Shown here: positions 17,778 through 27,876 of the stretch, one piece after another | Layout: every line of letters begins with the position of its first letter | How positions within the stretch are numbered: position 1 is the stretch's first letter | Notes under the pieces: model-generated | The model's input: the letters and a program-made list of their open reading frames with translations, nothing else | Told to the model about the DNA's origin: nothing | The model's database searches: none | From: Jiangella ureilytica | Lineage (GTDB): Bacteria; Actinomycetota; Actinomycetes; Jiangellales; Jiangellaceae | Direction of reading: 5' to 3' | Length of the DNA: 59,058 bases | Assembly: GCF_004348545.1 (NCBI RefSeq) | Contig: NZ_SMKL01000039.1 | Location: 1 to 59,058 of the forward strand | Translations under genes and position numbers: made by a program

Positions 17778-18106
17778 TCCCACTCGCGGGGCTCGTCATC
17801 GGCATCCTGGCCGGTCTCTACTTCGACGTGACGGTGCCACTGGAGCTGCAGCCGTACCTCCCGATCGCCATCGTCGCCGCGCTCGACGCGGTGTTCGGAG
17901 GCATCCGGGCGGTCATGGAGGGCATCTTCAACGACAAGGTCTTCGTCGTCTCGTTCATCGCCAACGTGCTCATCGCCGCGTTCATCGTGTTCCTCGGCGA
18001 CCAGCTCGGCGTCGGCTCACAGCTGTCGACGGCGGTGATCGTCGTGCTCGGCATCCGCATCTTCACCAACGTCGCGACGATCAGGCGGCACATCTTCCAT
18101 GCCTGA
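17774..18106 (+). CDS. sbp: Small basic protein Sbp (DUF1290)
   Basis: Membrane protein of 110 residues with three hydrophobic segments and the family landmarks LPIAIVAALDAVFGGIRA and GIRIFTNVATIRRHIF at the C-terminus. The family is found between two DUF881 genes throughout actinobacteria (Rv1824 in M. tuberculosis). Its biochemical role is unknown. The GTG start overlaps the upstream stop by four bases, and its own 3' end overlaps the next gene by eight, so the three genes form a tightly coupled translation unit. Confidence 0.9.
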   Translation: MIPLAGLVIGILAGLYFDVTVPLELQPYLPIAIVAALDAVFGGIRAVMEGIFNDKVFVVSFIANVLIAAFIVFLGDQLGVGSQLSTAVIVVLGIRIFTNVATIRRHIFHA

Positions 18107-19232
18107 GCCCAACGGCGCCACCGACCGCACCGACGCCCCTCGCGACGGCGTCGACTCCCCGCCGGGGTCCGGCGGCCCCACCGGCCTGCCCGACACCGGC
18201 AGCGGCTCGGCGATCCCGCCCCGGCACGCGCACCGCCACGCCGCGGCGGAACCGGAGACCGACGCCGCCGCCCCCGTCGAGCCGGTCGACGCTCCGGGCG
18301 GCTCCGACGCCGTCGAACCGGAGGGCGACCCGGAGCCCGTCGGCGACCGGCAGGACGACGATGCTCCCGAGCCGGAGGCCCGTGACGGCGACGGCGCTCG
18401 CGTGGACGACGGCGACACGGCCGAGCCGGCGCCGGCGCAGCGGTTCGTGCCCAGCGGCGGTGGCAGCCAGTTCACGCCGGCCGCGCCGTCGGGCACCCGC
18501 CGGCTCTGGAACGCCGTCACCCAGAAGCCCGACGGCGGCCAGCTCCTCGTGGCCGTCCTGGTCGCGCTGCTCGGGTTCGGCGCCGCCCTCCAGGTGCGCG
18601 CCGACGACGACGACACGCTCGCCAATGCCCGGCGCGACGACCTCGTGCAGATCCTCGACGGGCTGCGCCGGCAGGCCGACCGCCTCGACGACCACGTGGG
18701 CGAGCTCGAGGCCGACCGCCGCGACCTCATCAGCGGCGCCGACACCGAGCAGGCGGCGCTCGAGCAGGCCCAGGAGCGGGCCCGCACCACCGGCGTGCTG
18801 GCCGGCACCATCCCGGCCACCGGGCCGGGCATCATCCTGACCGTCAGCGATCCCGACCACAAGGTCAACTCCATCGTCATGTTGCGCGCCGTCAACGAGC
18901 TGCGGGTGGCCGGCGCCGAGGCGATCCAGATTCGCGGCCAGGGCAACGACTCCGCGGTCCGGGTGGTCGCCGAGACGTCGTTCGTCAACCCCGAGCTCGA
19001 CGTCCTCGAGGTCGGCGGCGAGGTCGTGGAGCCGCCCTACGAGGTGGTCGCCATCGGTGAGCCCAGTGAGCTGAGTGGCTCCATGACGTTCCCCGACGGC
19101 GTCGTCGACCGCATCGAGCAGAACGGCGCCGAGGCCACCGTCGACGAGTACGACGAGCTCACCGTCGACGTGTTGCACGAGCCGCGGGCGCCTCAGTACG
19201 CTCGCCCGGCGCCGGAGGACGAGGACGAATGA
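18099..19232 (+). CDS. DUF881 membrane-anchored protein (second copy)
   Basis: Protein of 377 residues, paralogous to the DUF881 protein two genes upstream. A long acidic, proline-rich, low-complexity cytosolic N-terminus (about residues 1-140) precedes one transmembrane helix (LLVAVLVALLGFGAALQV, about 148-165). Then come a coiled coil and the DUF881 domain with TGPGIILTVSDPD, AVNELRVAGAEAIQIRG and PPYEVVAIGEP. The ATG at 18099 overlaps sbp by eight bases. It corresponds to Rv1825. The extended disordered head is much longer than in the first copy, which suggests a cytosolic partner-binding role for this one (inference). Confidence 0.85.
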   Translation: MPEPNGATDRTDAPRDGVDSPPGSGGPTGLPDTGSGSAIPPRHAHRHAAAEPETDAAAPVEPVDAPGGSDAVEPEGDPEPVGDRQDDDAPEPEARDGDGARVDDGDTAEPAPAQRFVPSGGGSQFTPAAPSGTRRLWNAVTQKPDGGQLLVAVLVALLGFGAALQVRADDDDTLANARRDDLVQILDGLRRQADRLDDHVGELEADRRDLISGADTEQAALEQAQERARTTGVLAGTIPATGPGIILTVSDPDHKVNSIVMLRAVNELRVAGAEAIQIRGQGNDSAVRVVAETSFVNPELDVLEVGGEVVEPPYEVVAIGEPSELSGSMTFPDGVVDRIEQNGAEATVDEYDELTVDVLHEPRAPQYARPAPEDEDE

Positions 19233-19302
19233 GCCCGGCCGGCACCACCAGCCCGCCGCACCCCGCCGACCGGCCGTCCGTGCCGCTGAGGAGGCAGATC
19301 CG

Positions 19303-19689
19303 TTGTATCCCGACGACCTGAGGTACACCGCGGAACACGAGTGGGTCCGCAGCCCCGGCGAGGCCGACGGCAGCGTCCGCATCGGCATCACGCACTTCGC
19401 CCAGGAACAGCTCGGCGACATCGTCTACGTGCAGCTGCCGGCCGTCGGCGACGAGGTCACGGCCGGCGGCGTCTGCGGTGAGCTCGAGTCCACCAAGAGC
19501 GTCAGCGAGCTGTTCGCGCCGGTCACCGGCACCGTCGTCGCCCGCAACGAGGAGCTCGACGCCGCGCCCGAGCAGGTCAACTCCGACCCGTACGGCGCCG
19601 GCTGGATGATCGAGATCGTCCCGGCCGACACCGGGGCCGTCGACCAGCTGCTCTCCGCCGACGAGTACCGCTCGCAAGTCGAGGGGTAG
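19303..19689 (+). CDS. gcvH: Glycine cleavage system H protein
   Basis: Lipoyl carrier of the glycine cleavage complex, 128 residues. It shuttles the aminomethyl group between GcvP and GcvT and is reoxidised by Lpd. The lipoyl-accepting lysine is K65 in ELESTKSVSELFAP, preceded by HEWVR and GITHFAQEQLGD. The start is TTG at 19303, supported by GAGGAGG nine bases upstream. It lies 70 bases after the DUF881 gene. gcvP is 5 kb downstream, and gcvT is not in the window. Confidence 0.95.
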   Translation: MYPDDLRYTAEHEWVRSPGEADGSVRIGITHFAQEQLGDIVYVQLPAVGDEVTAGGVCGELESTKSVSELFAPVTGTVVARNEELDAAPEQVNSDPYGAGWMIEIVPADTGAVDQLLSADEYRSQVEG

Positions 19690-19732
19690 GCGGCTGCTCG
19701 GTCCGCCCCCGCAGATAGGGTCGAATCCTCGG

Positions 19733-19762
19733 TTGACCCCTGGCGGGAGCCGGATCTAGGTT
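19733..19762 (+). promoter_or_regulatory. Predicted sigma-A promoter of garA-ftsR
   Basis: TTGACC (19733-19738), an 18-base spacer and TAGGTT (19757-19762) precede garA and predict a leader of about 100 bases. The leader contains complementary GGCGCT/AGCGCC segments. Confidence 0.6.
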
Positions 19763-19865
19763 GCCAACATCCGTAAACCCTCAGGCGCTGGTCGAGAGTC
19801 AGTGAGACACTCGTAGCGCCGACGAGTCGAAGTCGTGGGGAGACCCGCGGCGGGAGGCCAAGCCG

Positions 19866-20402
19866 ATGCCGTTCTGCACCCAGTGCGGGCACCAAAACCC
19901 GTCCGACGCGAAGTTCTGCTCCAATTGCGGAACCCCGCTGGTCCGGCCCATGCAGCCGGCCGAGACGGGGGGTGACGCCACGAGCACCATGGCGATGGTG
20001 CGCGAGGAGACCGCACAGGTCGAGCGGGACGACACCGGTGACCTCGCGGCGGCCGACCAGGCCGCCGTCGACGCCCTGCCCGAGGGCAGCGCCCTGCTCG
20101 TGGTGCTGCGCGGCCCCAACGCGGGCAGCCGCTTCCTGCTCGACACCGACGTGGTGAGCGCCGGGCGGCACCCCGACTCCGACATCTTCCTCGACGACGT
20201 CACGGTCTCGCGGCGGCACGCGGAGTTCCGGCGCATGCCCGGCGGCTTCGTGGTGTCCGACGTCGGCAGCCTCAACGGCACCTACGTCAACCGCGACCGC
20301 ATCGACGAGGTGGCGCTCAGCAACGGCGACGAGGTCCAGATCGGCAAGTACCGGCTCGTCTACTACTCCAGCCAGCACGGGTTCGGAGGCGGGCCGAGGT
20401 GA
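19866..20402 (+). CDS. garA: FHA-domain regulator, GarA/OdhI ortholog, with zinc ribbon
   Basis: Protein of 178 residues. The C-terminal FHA domain (about 75-165) is nearly the GarA consensus: LRGPNAGSRFLLD, SAGRHPDSDIFLDDVTVSRRHAEF, GSLNGTYVN and GDEVQIGKYRLV. Known GarA/OdhI binds and inhibits 2-oxoglutarate dehydrogenase and other 2-oxoglutarate enzymes until phosphorylated by PknB/PknG. Unlike mycobacterial GarA, this N-terminus is a four-cysteine zinc ribbon (CTQCG and CSNCG, residues 4-24). The usual ETTS phosphosite is replaced by DATSTM near residue 38. It overlaps ftsR by four bases and corresponds to Rv1827. Confidence 0.9.
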   Translation: MPFCTQCGHQNPSDAKFCSNCGTPLVRPMQPAETGGDATSTMAMVREETAQVERDDTGDLAAADQAAVDALPEGSALLVVLRGPNAGSRFLLDTDVVSAGRHPDSDIFLDDVTVSRRHAEFRRMPGGFVVSDVGSLNGTYVNRDRIDEVALSNGDEVQIGKYRLVYYSSQHGFGGGPR

Positions 20403-21142
20403 GCCCCGCCGAGGGGAACTCGGCGCGTGCCTCCGGGCCGGCGCGGCGCGACGCCGCGCCGGCCGGCCAGACGATGAGCATCGGCGAGGTGCTCGCTCAG
20501 CTGCGGCCCGACTTCGCCGAGGTGAGCATCTCGAAGATCCGGTTCCTCGAGACCGAAGGCCTGGTCGAGCCGCAGCGCTCGCCGTCGGGCTACCGCCGCT
20601 TCACCCCTGACGACGTCGCCCGGCTGCGCTACGTGCTCACCGTCCAGCGCGACCACTACCTGCCGCTGCGGGTCATCAAGGAGCAGCTGGCGCAGCTCGA
20701 CAGGGGCATGGAGCTGGTCACCGAGGGCGGCAGCACGGTCACGCCGTACACCGCCGCGGCCGGGGGCACCGACGAGGTGCTGCTGCCGCGGGCCTCGCTG
20801 CTCGAGGCGGCCGGCATCGGCGACGACCTGCTGGCCGAGCTGGAGTCCTACGGGCTGGTGACGCCGCGCCGCGGGGGCGCGTACGACGCCGACGCCCTGC
20901 TGGTCGCCCGCACGGTCGGTGAGCTGGCGCAGTACGGTCTGCAGCCACGGCATCTGCGCGCCGTCCGCAGCGCCGCCGAACGCCAGGTCGGGCTGGTCGA
21001 ACAGGTCGTCGCGCCGATGTTCCGGCAGCGCAGCGCCGATTCCCGCGGCCGCGCCGAAGAGGCCGCCGCCGACGTCGCCCGGCTCACCGTCCGGCTGCAC
21101 GCGGCGCTCGTCGACGCCGGAATCCGCCGGCTGTCGCGCTGA
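20399..21142 (+). CDS. ftsR: MerR-family regulator FtsR
   Basis: Regulator of 247 residues with an N-terminal MerR-type HTH (MSIGEVLAQLRPDF, SKIRFLETEGLVEPQRSPSGYRRF) and a C-terminal region of unknown ligand. Position directly after the GarA/OdhI gene matches Rv1828 and C. glutamicum cg1631, where FtsR controls ftsZ. I transfer that role by synteny and domain match. The GTG at 20399 overlaps the garA stop by four bases. A 23-bp tandem repeat begins inside its stop codon. Confidence 0.85.
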   Translation: MSPAEGNSARASGPARRDAAPAGQTMSIGEVLAQLRPDFAEVSISKIRFLETEGLVEPQRSPSGYRRFTPDDVARLRYVLTVQRDHYLPLRVIKEQLAQLDRGMELVTEGGSTVTPYTAAAGGTDEVLLPRASLLEAAGIGDDLLAELESYGLVTPRRGGAYDADALLVARTVGELAQYGLQPRHLRAVRSAAERQVGLVEQVVAPMFRQRSADSRGRAEEAAADVARLTVRLHAALVDAGIRRLSR

Positions 21143-21184
21143 GGCGCGCGGGCACGTCCCACTGAGGCGCGCGGGTGCGTCTCG
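21139..21184. repeat. 23-bp tandem duplication spanning the ftsR stop codon
   Basis: Two copies starting CTGAGGCGCGCGGG (21139-21161 and 21162-21184), identical in the first 14 bases and diverged in the last nine. The first copy supplies the ftsR TGA. A third partial CTGA follows. Function unknown. Confidence 0.6.
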
Positions 21185-21223
21185 CTGAACAGTTCTCCCG
21201 CTGAGCCCGGCCCGATGCGGGGG

Positions 21224-21229
21224 TAGTGT
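21224..21229 (+). promoter_or_regulatory. Leaderless -10 element of DUF151 gene
   Basis: TAGTGT lies seven bases before GTG 21237, and no ribosome site is visible. Confidence 0.55.
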
Positions 21230-21236
21230 TGACGGT

Positions 21237-21713
21237 GTGCGCGAGCTAGACGTCGTGGGCGTCCGAGTGGAGATGCCCTCCAACCAGCCCATCGTCCTTC
21301 TGCGTGAGGTGGGCGGTGACCGCTTCCTGCCGATCTGGATCGGCGCGGTGGAGGCGACGGCCATCGCGTTCGCCCAGCAGGGCGTGGTCCCGCCGCGGCC
21401 CATGACCCACGATCTGTTCAGAGACGTGCTCGACGCCGTCGGCGTCACGCTCGAGCAGGTCCGCATCACCGAGGTGCGCGACAACACGTACTACGCCGAG
21501 CTGGTGTTCTCCGGCGGGCTCGAGGTGAGCTCGCGGCCGTCCGACTCCATCGCGCTGGCGCTGCGCACCGGGTCGCCCATCTACGCGTCCGAGCCGCTGC
21601 TCGACGAGGTCGGCGTGCTGATGTCCGATCCCGACTCCGAGGAGCAGGAGGACGAGGTCGCCCGGTTCCGCCAGTTCCTCGACGAGGTGACTCCGGAGGA
21701 CTTCAGCGGCTAG
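21237..21713 (+). CDS. Bifunctional nuclease family protein (DUF151)
   Basis: Protein of 158 residues of the DUF151 family. Seen are VRVEMPSNQPIVLLREVGG, RFLPIWIGAVEATAIA, RPMTHDLFRDVL, ITEVRDNTYYAELVF and RPSDSIALALR, the complete family signature. Plant and thermophile members cut DNA and RNA in vitro; the role in actinobacteria is unknown. It corresponds to Rv1829, between the two MerR genes. The GTG at 21237 is chosen because TAGTGT seven bases upstream gives a leaderless transcript. The acidic C-terminus ends the conserved domain. Confidence 0.9.
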   Translation: MRELDVVGVRVEMPSNQPIVLLREVGGDRFLPIWIGAVEATAIAFAQQGVVPPRPMTHDLFRDVLDAVGVTLEQVRITEVRDNTYYAELVFSGGLEVSSRPSDSIALALRTGSPIYASEPLLDEVGVLMSDPDSEEQEDEVARFRQFLDEVTPEDFSG

Positions 21714-21720
21714 GTGGCCG

Positions 21721-21747
21721 TGTGACTCGTGTGACTGATGTGATTCG
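21721..21747. repeat. Three tandem 9-bp repeats
   Basis: TGTGACTCG, TGTGACTGA and TGTGATTCG follow the DUF151 stop by seven bases and end 43 bases before the -35 of the next MerR gene. They could be a regulator binding array. Confidence 0.6.
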
Positions 21748-21790
21748 TGTCTACAGCTGAAGTGAAGCTTGAGACTTGCCGCGTGTTGCA

Positions 21791-21819
21791 TTGACCGGCG
21801 CAGGGCCCGGGCCTAACGT
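21791..21819 (+). promoter_or_regulatory. Predicted sigma-A promoter of second merR gene
   Basis: TTGACC (21791-21796), a 17-base spacer and TAACGT (21814-21819). Just upstream, AAGTGAAGCTTGAGACTT (around 21760-21777) is partly symmetric and could be an autoregulatory site. Confidence 0.65.
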
Positions 21820-21870
21820 CACTCGTGTAACACGATGTCGCAATCGGCTTGGGACCACGAAGGGGTCGGC

Positions 21871-22482
21871 GTGAGCGCAGACAGCACATCCGGTACCGGC
21901 ACGGCGGGTGACGCCGGTCGGACCGCCGCGGCCGGTCGCGCCGCCACCCGGCAGGGCCTGCTGTTCGAGGGCATGGTCGGTCCGGTCCCCGAAGACGTCG
22001 GCTACCGCGGGCCCACGGCCTGCAGCGCGGCCGGCATCACCTACCGCCAGCTCGACTACTGGGCCCGCACCGGCCTGGTCGAGCCGAGCATCCGCAGCGC
22101 CGCCGGGTCCGGCAGCCAGCGGCTCTACTCCTTCCGCGACATCCTGGTCCTCAAGATCGTCAAGCGGCTGCTCGACACCGGCGTCTCGCTGCAGCAGATC
22201 CGCACCGCGGTGACGCACCTGCGCGACCGCGGCGTCGAGGACCTCGCCGGCATCACGCTCATGAGCGACGGCGCCAGCGTCTACGAGTGCACCTCCGCCG
22301 ACGAGGTCGTCGACCTCGTCCAGGGCGGCCAGGGCGTCTTCGGCATCGCCGTCGGCCGGGTGTGGCGCGAGATCGAGGCCACCCTCGTCGAGCTGCCGGC
22401 CGAGAAGCCCGGCGAGCCCCCGGCCGAGCACCCCGGCGACCAGCTGGCCGCCCGCCGTCGCGCCCGCGCGGTCGGAGCGTAA
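21871..22482 (+). CDS. MerR-family regulator (Rv1830/ResR-like)
   Basis: Regulator of 203 residues with a MerR HTH: VGYRGPTACSAAGITYRQLDYWARTGLVEPSI and SGSQRLYSFRDILVLKIVKRLLDTGVSL. It is followed by a small C-terminal domain and a proline-rich basic tail. Position after DUF151 matches M. tuberculosis Rv1830 (ResR/McdR), linked there to growth and division control. The GTG at 21871 has GAAGGGG six bases upstream; ATG 21835 is in frame but has no ribosome site. A strong promoter lies upstream and a perfect-stem terminator downstream, so it is probably monocistronic. Confidence 0.87.
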   Translation: MSADSTSGTGTAGDAGRTAAAGRAATRQGLLFEGMVGPVPEDVGYRGPTACSAAGITYRQLDYWARTGLVEPSIRSAAGSGSQRLYSFRDILVLKIVKRLLDTGVSLQQIRTAVTHLRDRGVEDLAGITLMSDGASVYECTSADEVVDLVQGGQGVFGIAVGRVWREIEATLVELPAEKPGEPPAEHPGDQLAARRRARAVGA

Positions 22483-22512
22483 CCGCCCGGGTCCGCCCCT
22501 CGCGTCTCGCGG

Positions 22513-22538
22513 ACGCCCGCCCCGCACGGGGCGGGCGT
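22513..22538. terminator. Intrinsic-type terminator after merR
   Basis: ACGCCCGCCCCG and CGGGGCGGGCGT form a perfect 12-bp stem around CA, followed by TTCGCGTTT. Confidence 0.8.
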
Positions 22539-22597
22539 TTCGCGTTTCCGGCGCGTTCTCGCGCGTTCCCCGCCCTGCGGGTGGGTAGTCCTCCTGC

Positions 22598-23584
22598 ATG
22601 ACGAAGCTGACCACGAACGACTCCGGCGAGTTCGTCCGCTCCGGGAACCGCTTCGACGACCGCATCACGGCCGGCGGCGCCTCGGGCTGGCCGGTCGAGC
22701 CGGGCCGGTACCGTCTCGTCGTCAGCCTGGCCTGCCCGTGGGCCAGCCGCGCCGTCCTGGTCCGGCGGCTGCTGGGTCTGGAGGGCGCCATCTCGATGGG
22801 CATCGCCGACCCCATCCAGGACGAGCGCAGCTGGCGGTTCACGCTCGACCCGGACGGCCGCGACCCCGTCCTCGGCATCCACTACCTCGCCGAGGCCTAC
22901 GCCGCGGCGGACCCGTCCTACGACGGCGGCGTCTCCGTGCCGGCGATCGTCGACGTGCCGTCGGGCCGCTTGGTCACCAACGACTACCCGCAGCTCACGC
23001 TGGACCTCAGCACCGAGTGGCGGGAGCACCACCGTCCGGGCGCCCCCGACCTGTACCCCCTGGAGTGGCGTGACGAGATCGACGAGCTGAACGAGCTGAT
23101 CTTCATGGACGTCAACAACGGCGTCTACAAGGCCGGGTTCGCGTCGTCGCAGGAGGCGTACGAGCGGGCGCACGACGCGCTCTTCGCCCGGCTGGACTGG
23201 CTGTCCGAGCGGCTCGCGACCCGCCGCTACCTGGTCGGCGACCACCTCACCGAGGCCGACGTGCGGCTGTTCACGACGCTGGTCCGCTTCGACCCCGTCT
23301 ACCACGGCCACTTCAAGTGCAACCGGCACAAGCTCGCCGAGCTGCCGGTGCTGTGGGCCTACGCGCGGGACCTGTACCAGACCCCCGGCTTCGCGGGCAC
23401 GGTGAACTTCGACCACATCAAGCGGCACTACTACCAGGTGCTCGACCAGCTGAACCCGTCGCGCATCGTCCCCGCCGGCCCGGACCTTTCCGGCTGGCAG
23501 GAGCCGCACCATCGCGAGGTCCTCGGCGGCACCCCCTTCGGCGAGGACGGCACGCCCCCACCCGACGTCTCCGATCTCGGCTGA
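22598..23584 (+). CDS. Xi-class GST / thiol-dependent hydroquinone reductase-like
   Basis: Protein of 328 residues of the Omega/Xi GST group (YqjG/EcmB-like S-glutathionyl-hydroquinone reductases). The thioredoxin-fold active site is SLACPWASR (Cys near residue 47), followed by VPAIVD and the helical domain with VGDHLTEADVRLFTTLVRFD and YHGHFKCN, family hallmarks. In mycothiol-making actinobacteria the cofactor is probably mycothiol (inference). The ATG at 22598 lacks a clear ribosome site; CCTCC upstream is on the wrong strand. TAGTCC six bases upstream could be a weak leaderless -10. Confidence 0.87.
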   Translation: MTKLTTNDSGEFVRSGNRFDDRITAGGASGWPVEPGRYRLVVSLACPWASRAVLVRRLLGLEGAISMGIADPIQDERSWRFTLDPDGRDPVLGIHYLAEAYAAADPSYDGGVSVPAIVDVPSGRLVTNDYPQLTLDLSTEWREHHRPGAPDLYPLEWRDEIDELNELIFMDVNNGVYKAGFASSQEAYERAHDALFARLDWLSERLATRRYLVGDHLTEADVRLFTTLVRFDPVYHGHFKCNRHKLAELPVLWAYARDLYQTPGFAGTVNFDHIKRHYYQVLDQLNPSRIVPAGPDLSGWQEPHHREVLGGTPFGEDGTPPPDVSDLG

Positions 23585-23621
23585 GCGGCACCGTCGCGGC
23601 GCCGCCTCGCCACTGGAGCCT

Positions 23622-23636
23622 GCCCGACCATCGGGC
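23622..23636. terminator. Short hairpin, possible terminator of GST gene
   Basis: GCCCGA-CCA-TCGGGC lies 38 bases after the GST stop. The stem is short and there is no U-run, so this is weak. The rest of 23585-23718 shows nothing recognisable. Confidence 0.35.
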
Positions 23637-23718
23637 GGCGCGGTTCCTGCCGCGTACCGGCTCGCCTCAAGTGCCATTCGCCCAGGTCGACCCGCCTCTG
23701 ACGGACTGACGCGCGCTG

Positions 23719-23940
23719 CTAGAGGTCTGCGGTTGGTACCGACAGCAGACCTCTAACGCGCGTTGGCGCTCTGCGGTCGGTTGTGACGGCAGACCTCCAT
23801 GCGCGGGTTGGAGGTGTGCGGTCGGTTGTGACGGCAGACCTCTAACGCGCGTTGGCGCTCTGCGGTCGGTTGTGACGGCAGACCTCCATGCGCGCCTTGG
23901 CGCTTTGCGGTCCGTTCCGACCGCACAGCTCTAGCGGCCC
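23719..23940. repeat. Tandem array of five 44-45-bp hairpin repeats
   Basis: Units start at 23719, 23763, 23808, 23852 and 23897. The shared core is TGCGGTCGGTTGTGACGGCAGACCTC. Units 2 and 4 (opening TTGGCGCTCTGC) and units 1 and 3 (ending TAACGCGCG) alternate, making an 89-bp higher-order period. Each unit can fold: unit 1 has a perfect 11-bp stem (TAGAGGTCTGC/GCAGACCTCTA, 14-base loop) and unit 5 a 7-bp stem (TGCGGTC/GACCGCA). The array fills the gap between the GST and HTH genes (23585-24077), which otherwise holds no gene. Confidence 0.85.
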
Positions 23941-24077
23941 GGAGGGAACTTCCCGAGGCCCGGCTCGGCGGCGGCGGCGGGACCCGGTTGTCCACAGGGC
24001 GAAGGAATCGGCCGGGTTGTCCCCACAACGGACCTTCGGACCCGCCGCGACCGAACGGGACGTGTTCGGATGATCAC

Positions 24078-24854
24078 ATGGACGGCGAGCACGACGAGGA
24101 CTGGATACCGAAGCCGCGGATGCCGATACCCGCATGGGGCCACGAAGCCGCCTCGCGGGACTATCGGCTCGAGTTCACCGCAGTCACCTGTGTCCTGCGC
24201 ACGGCGAGGGCCTACGCGGGCCTGAGCCAACGCGAGCTCGCGGAGCGGTCGGGCGTGTCGCTGTCGGCGATCGTGCGGGCTGAGGCGGGTCGAACCGTCC
24301 CGTCGTGGCGCATGGTGATCACGTGTCTCGACGCCTGCCTGTTGCGGCCGGCGCTGATCGACGACGGCGACGAGCTGATCCTGGAGGCGCCGCTGGTGGT
24401 CCGCCTGAACCGAGGCCGTCGGCGCTATCCGGCCCATCTGCCGGTGTGGGAGGTCAAGCGGGCCGAGGACTGGTGGGACGGCACCCTCAGCCGGCGCGTC
24501 CCGGTCGTGCCGCCAGAGCTGATCCCGCCGTTCAGCTTCCGCCGCCGGCACCCGGACGACCAGGGCAGGGCGCGATGGGAGCGCGACCATCGCGATGAGC
24601 CCGTCCCGCACCGGCCACTGGTCCGCGCGTCCGCATCGCAGGGCGCGGAAGGGCGAGCTATGCTGACGGCGAGCCGTCGACTCCGGCCGGGAGAGTTCTC
24701 GCACCACCCGGGGTGCGAGACGCCGAAGGGGCAACATCCCCGTCAACCTCTCAGGCAGCAAGGACCGGTCGGGCGAGGCCACTCTGAAGCCGTCACACCG
24801 GCGACGACAGAGGGGGAGCCGACTCGCACCTACCGCGTCCGAGGAGCTCCGCCG
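24078..24854 (+). CDS. XRE-type HTH protein, frame open into gcvP
   Basis: A Cro/CI-type HTH is visible at about residues 38-92 ([24 protein letters not shown]), then a basic region with KRAEDWWDG and [13 protein letters not shown] do not recognise the rest. There is no stop codon in this frame before the gcvP ATG at 24855, and the glycine riboswitch (24689-24787) is read through in frame. The end given here is therefore a boundary, not a stop. Either the gene has lost its stop, or an HTH-GcvP fusion of 1225 residues can be made from the longer mRNA. CCGAAC/GTTCGG (24051-24069) just before the ATG is a candidate autoregulatory site. Confidence 0.6.
24689..24787 (+). ncRNA. Glycine riboswitch controlling gcvP
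   Basis: One aptamer matching the glycine riboswitch consensus: GGGAGAGT opening P1, a GC hairpin (CTCGCACC/GGTGCGAG), ACGCCGAAGGGGCAA, CTCTCAGGCAGCAAGGACCG and closing ACTCTG. Downstream CCGTCACACCGGCG and GAGGGGGAGCC may be the ghost aptamer and expression platform. A TATGCT -10 candidate lies at 24659-24664. It ends about 68 bases before the gcvP ATG. Glycine binding is expected to switch gcvP on, as for other gcv riboswitches. Confidence 0.88.
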
Positions 24855-27755
<2,901 letters not shown>

Positions 27756-27767
27756 CTCCTGGGGGAG

Positions 27768-27786
27768 ACCCCGACGAAAGTCGGGG
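27768..27786 (+). terminator. GAAA-loop hairpin after gcvP
   Basis: ACCCCGAC-GAAA-GTCGGGG, 12 bases after the gcvP stop. The stem is 7 bp (8 with a shifted pair) and there is no U-tract. Confidence 0.55.
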
Positions 27787-27876
27787 GTGCGGCTCCGCCT
27801 GAGGTCGCATGTGCCGCGCCGCCGCGCCGCGTAGGGTCGGAGGTGACCGCTCGGCGAACGGAGAACACGGGGGACC

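Noticed and set aside
19725-19740. T-loop-like GGTCGAATCC suggesting a tRNA
   Set aside because: No acceptor, D or anticodon stems around it; it overlaps a good promoter instead.
23719-23940. CRISPR array
   Set aside because: Units are contiguous, self-complementary and lack unique spacers; no cas genes.
23753-24028. Minus-strand peptide repeating EVCRHNRP
   Set aside because: The 45-bp period makes any frame repetitive; no ribosome site, and hairpin symmetry explains the pattern better.
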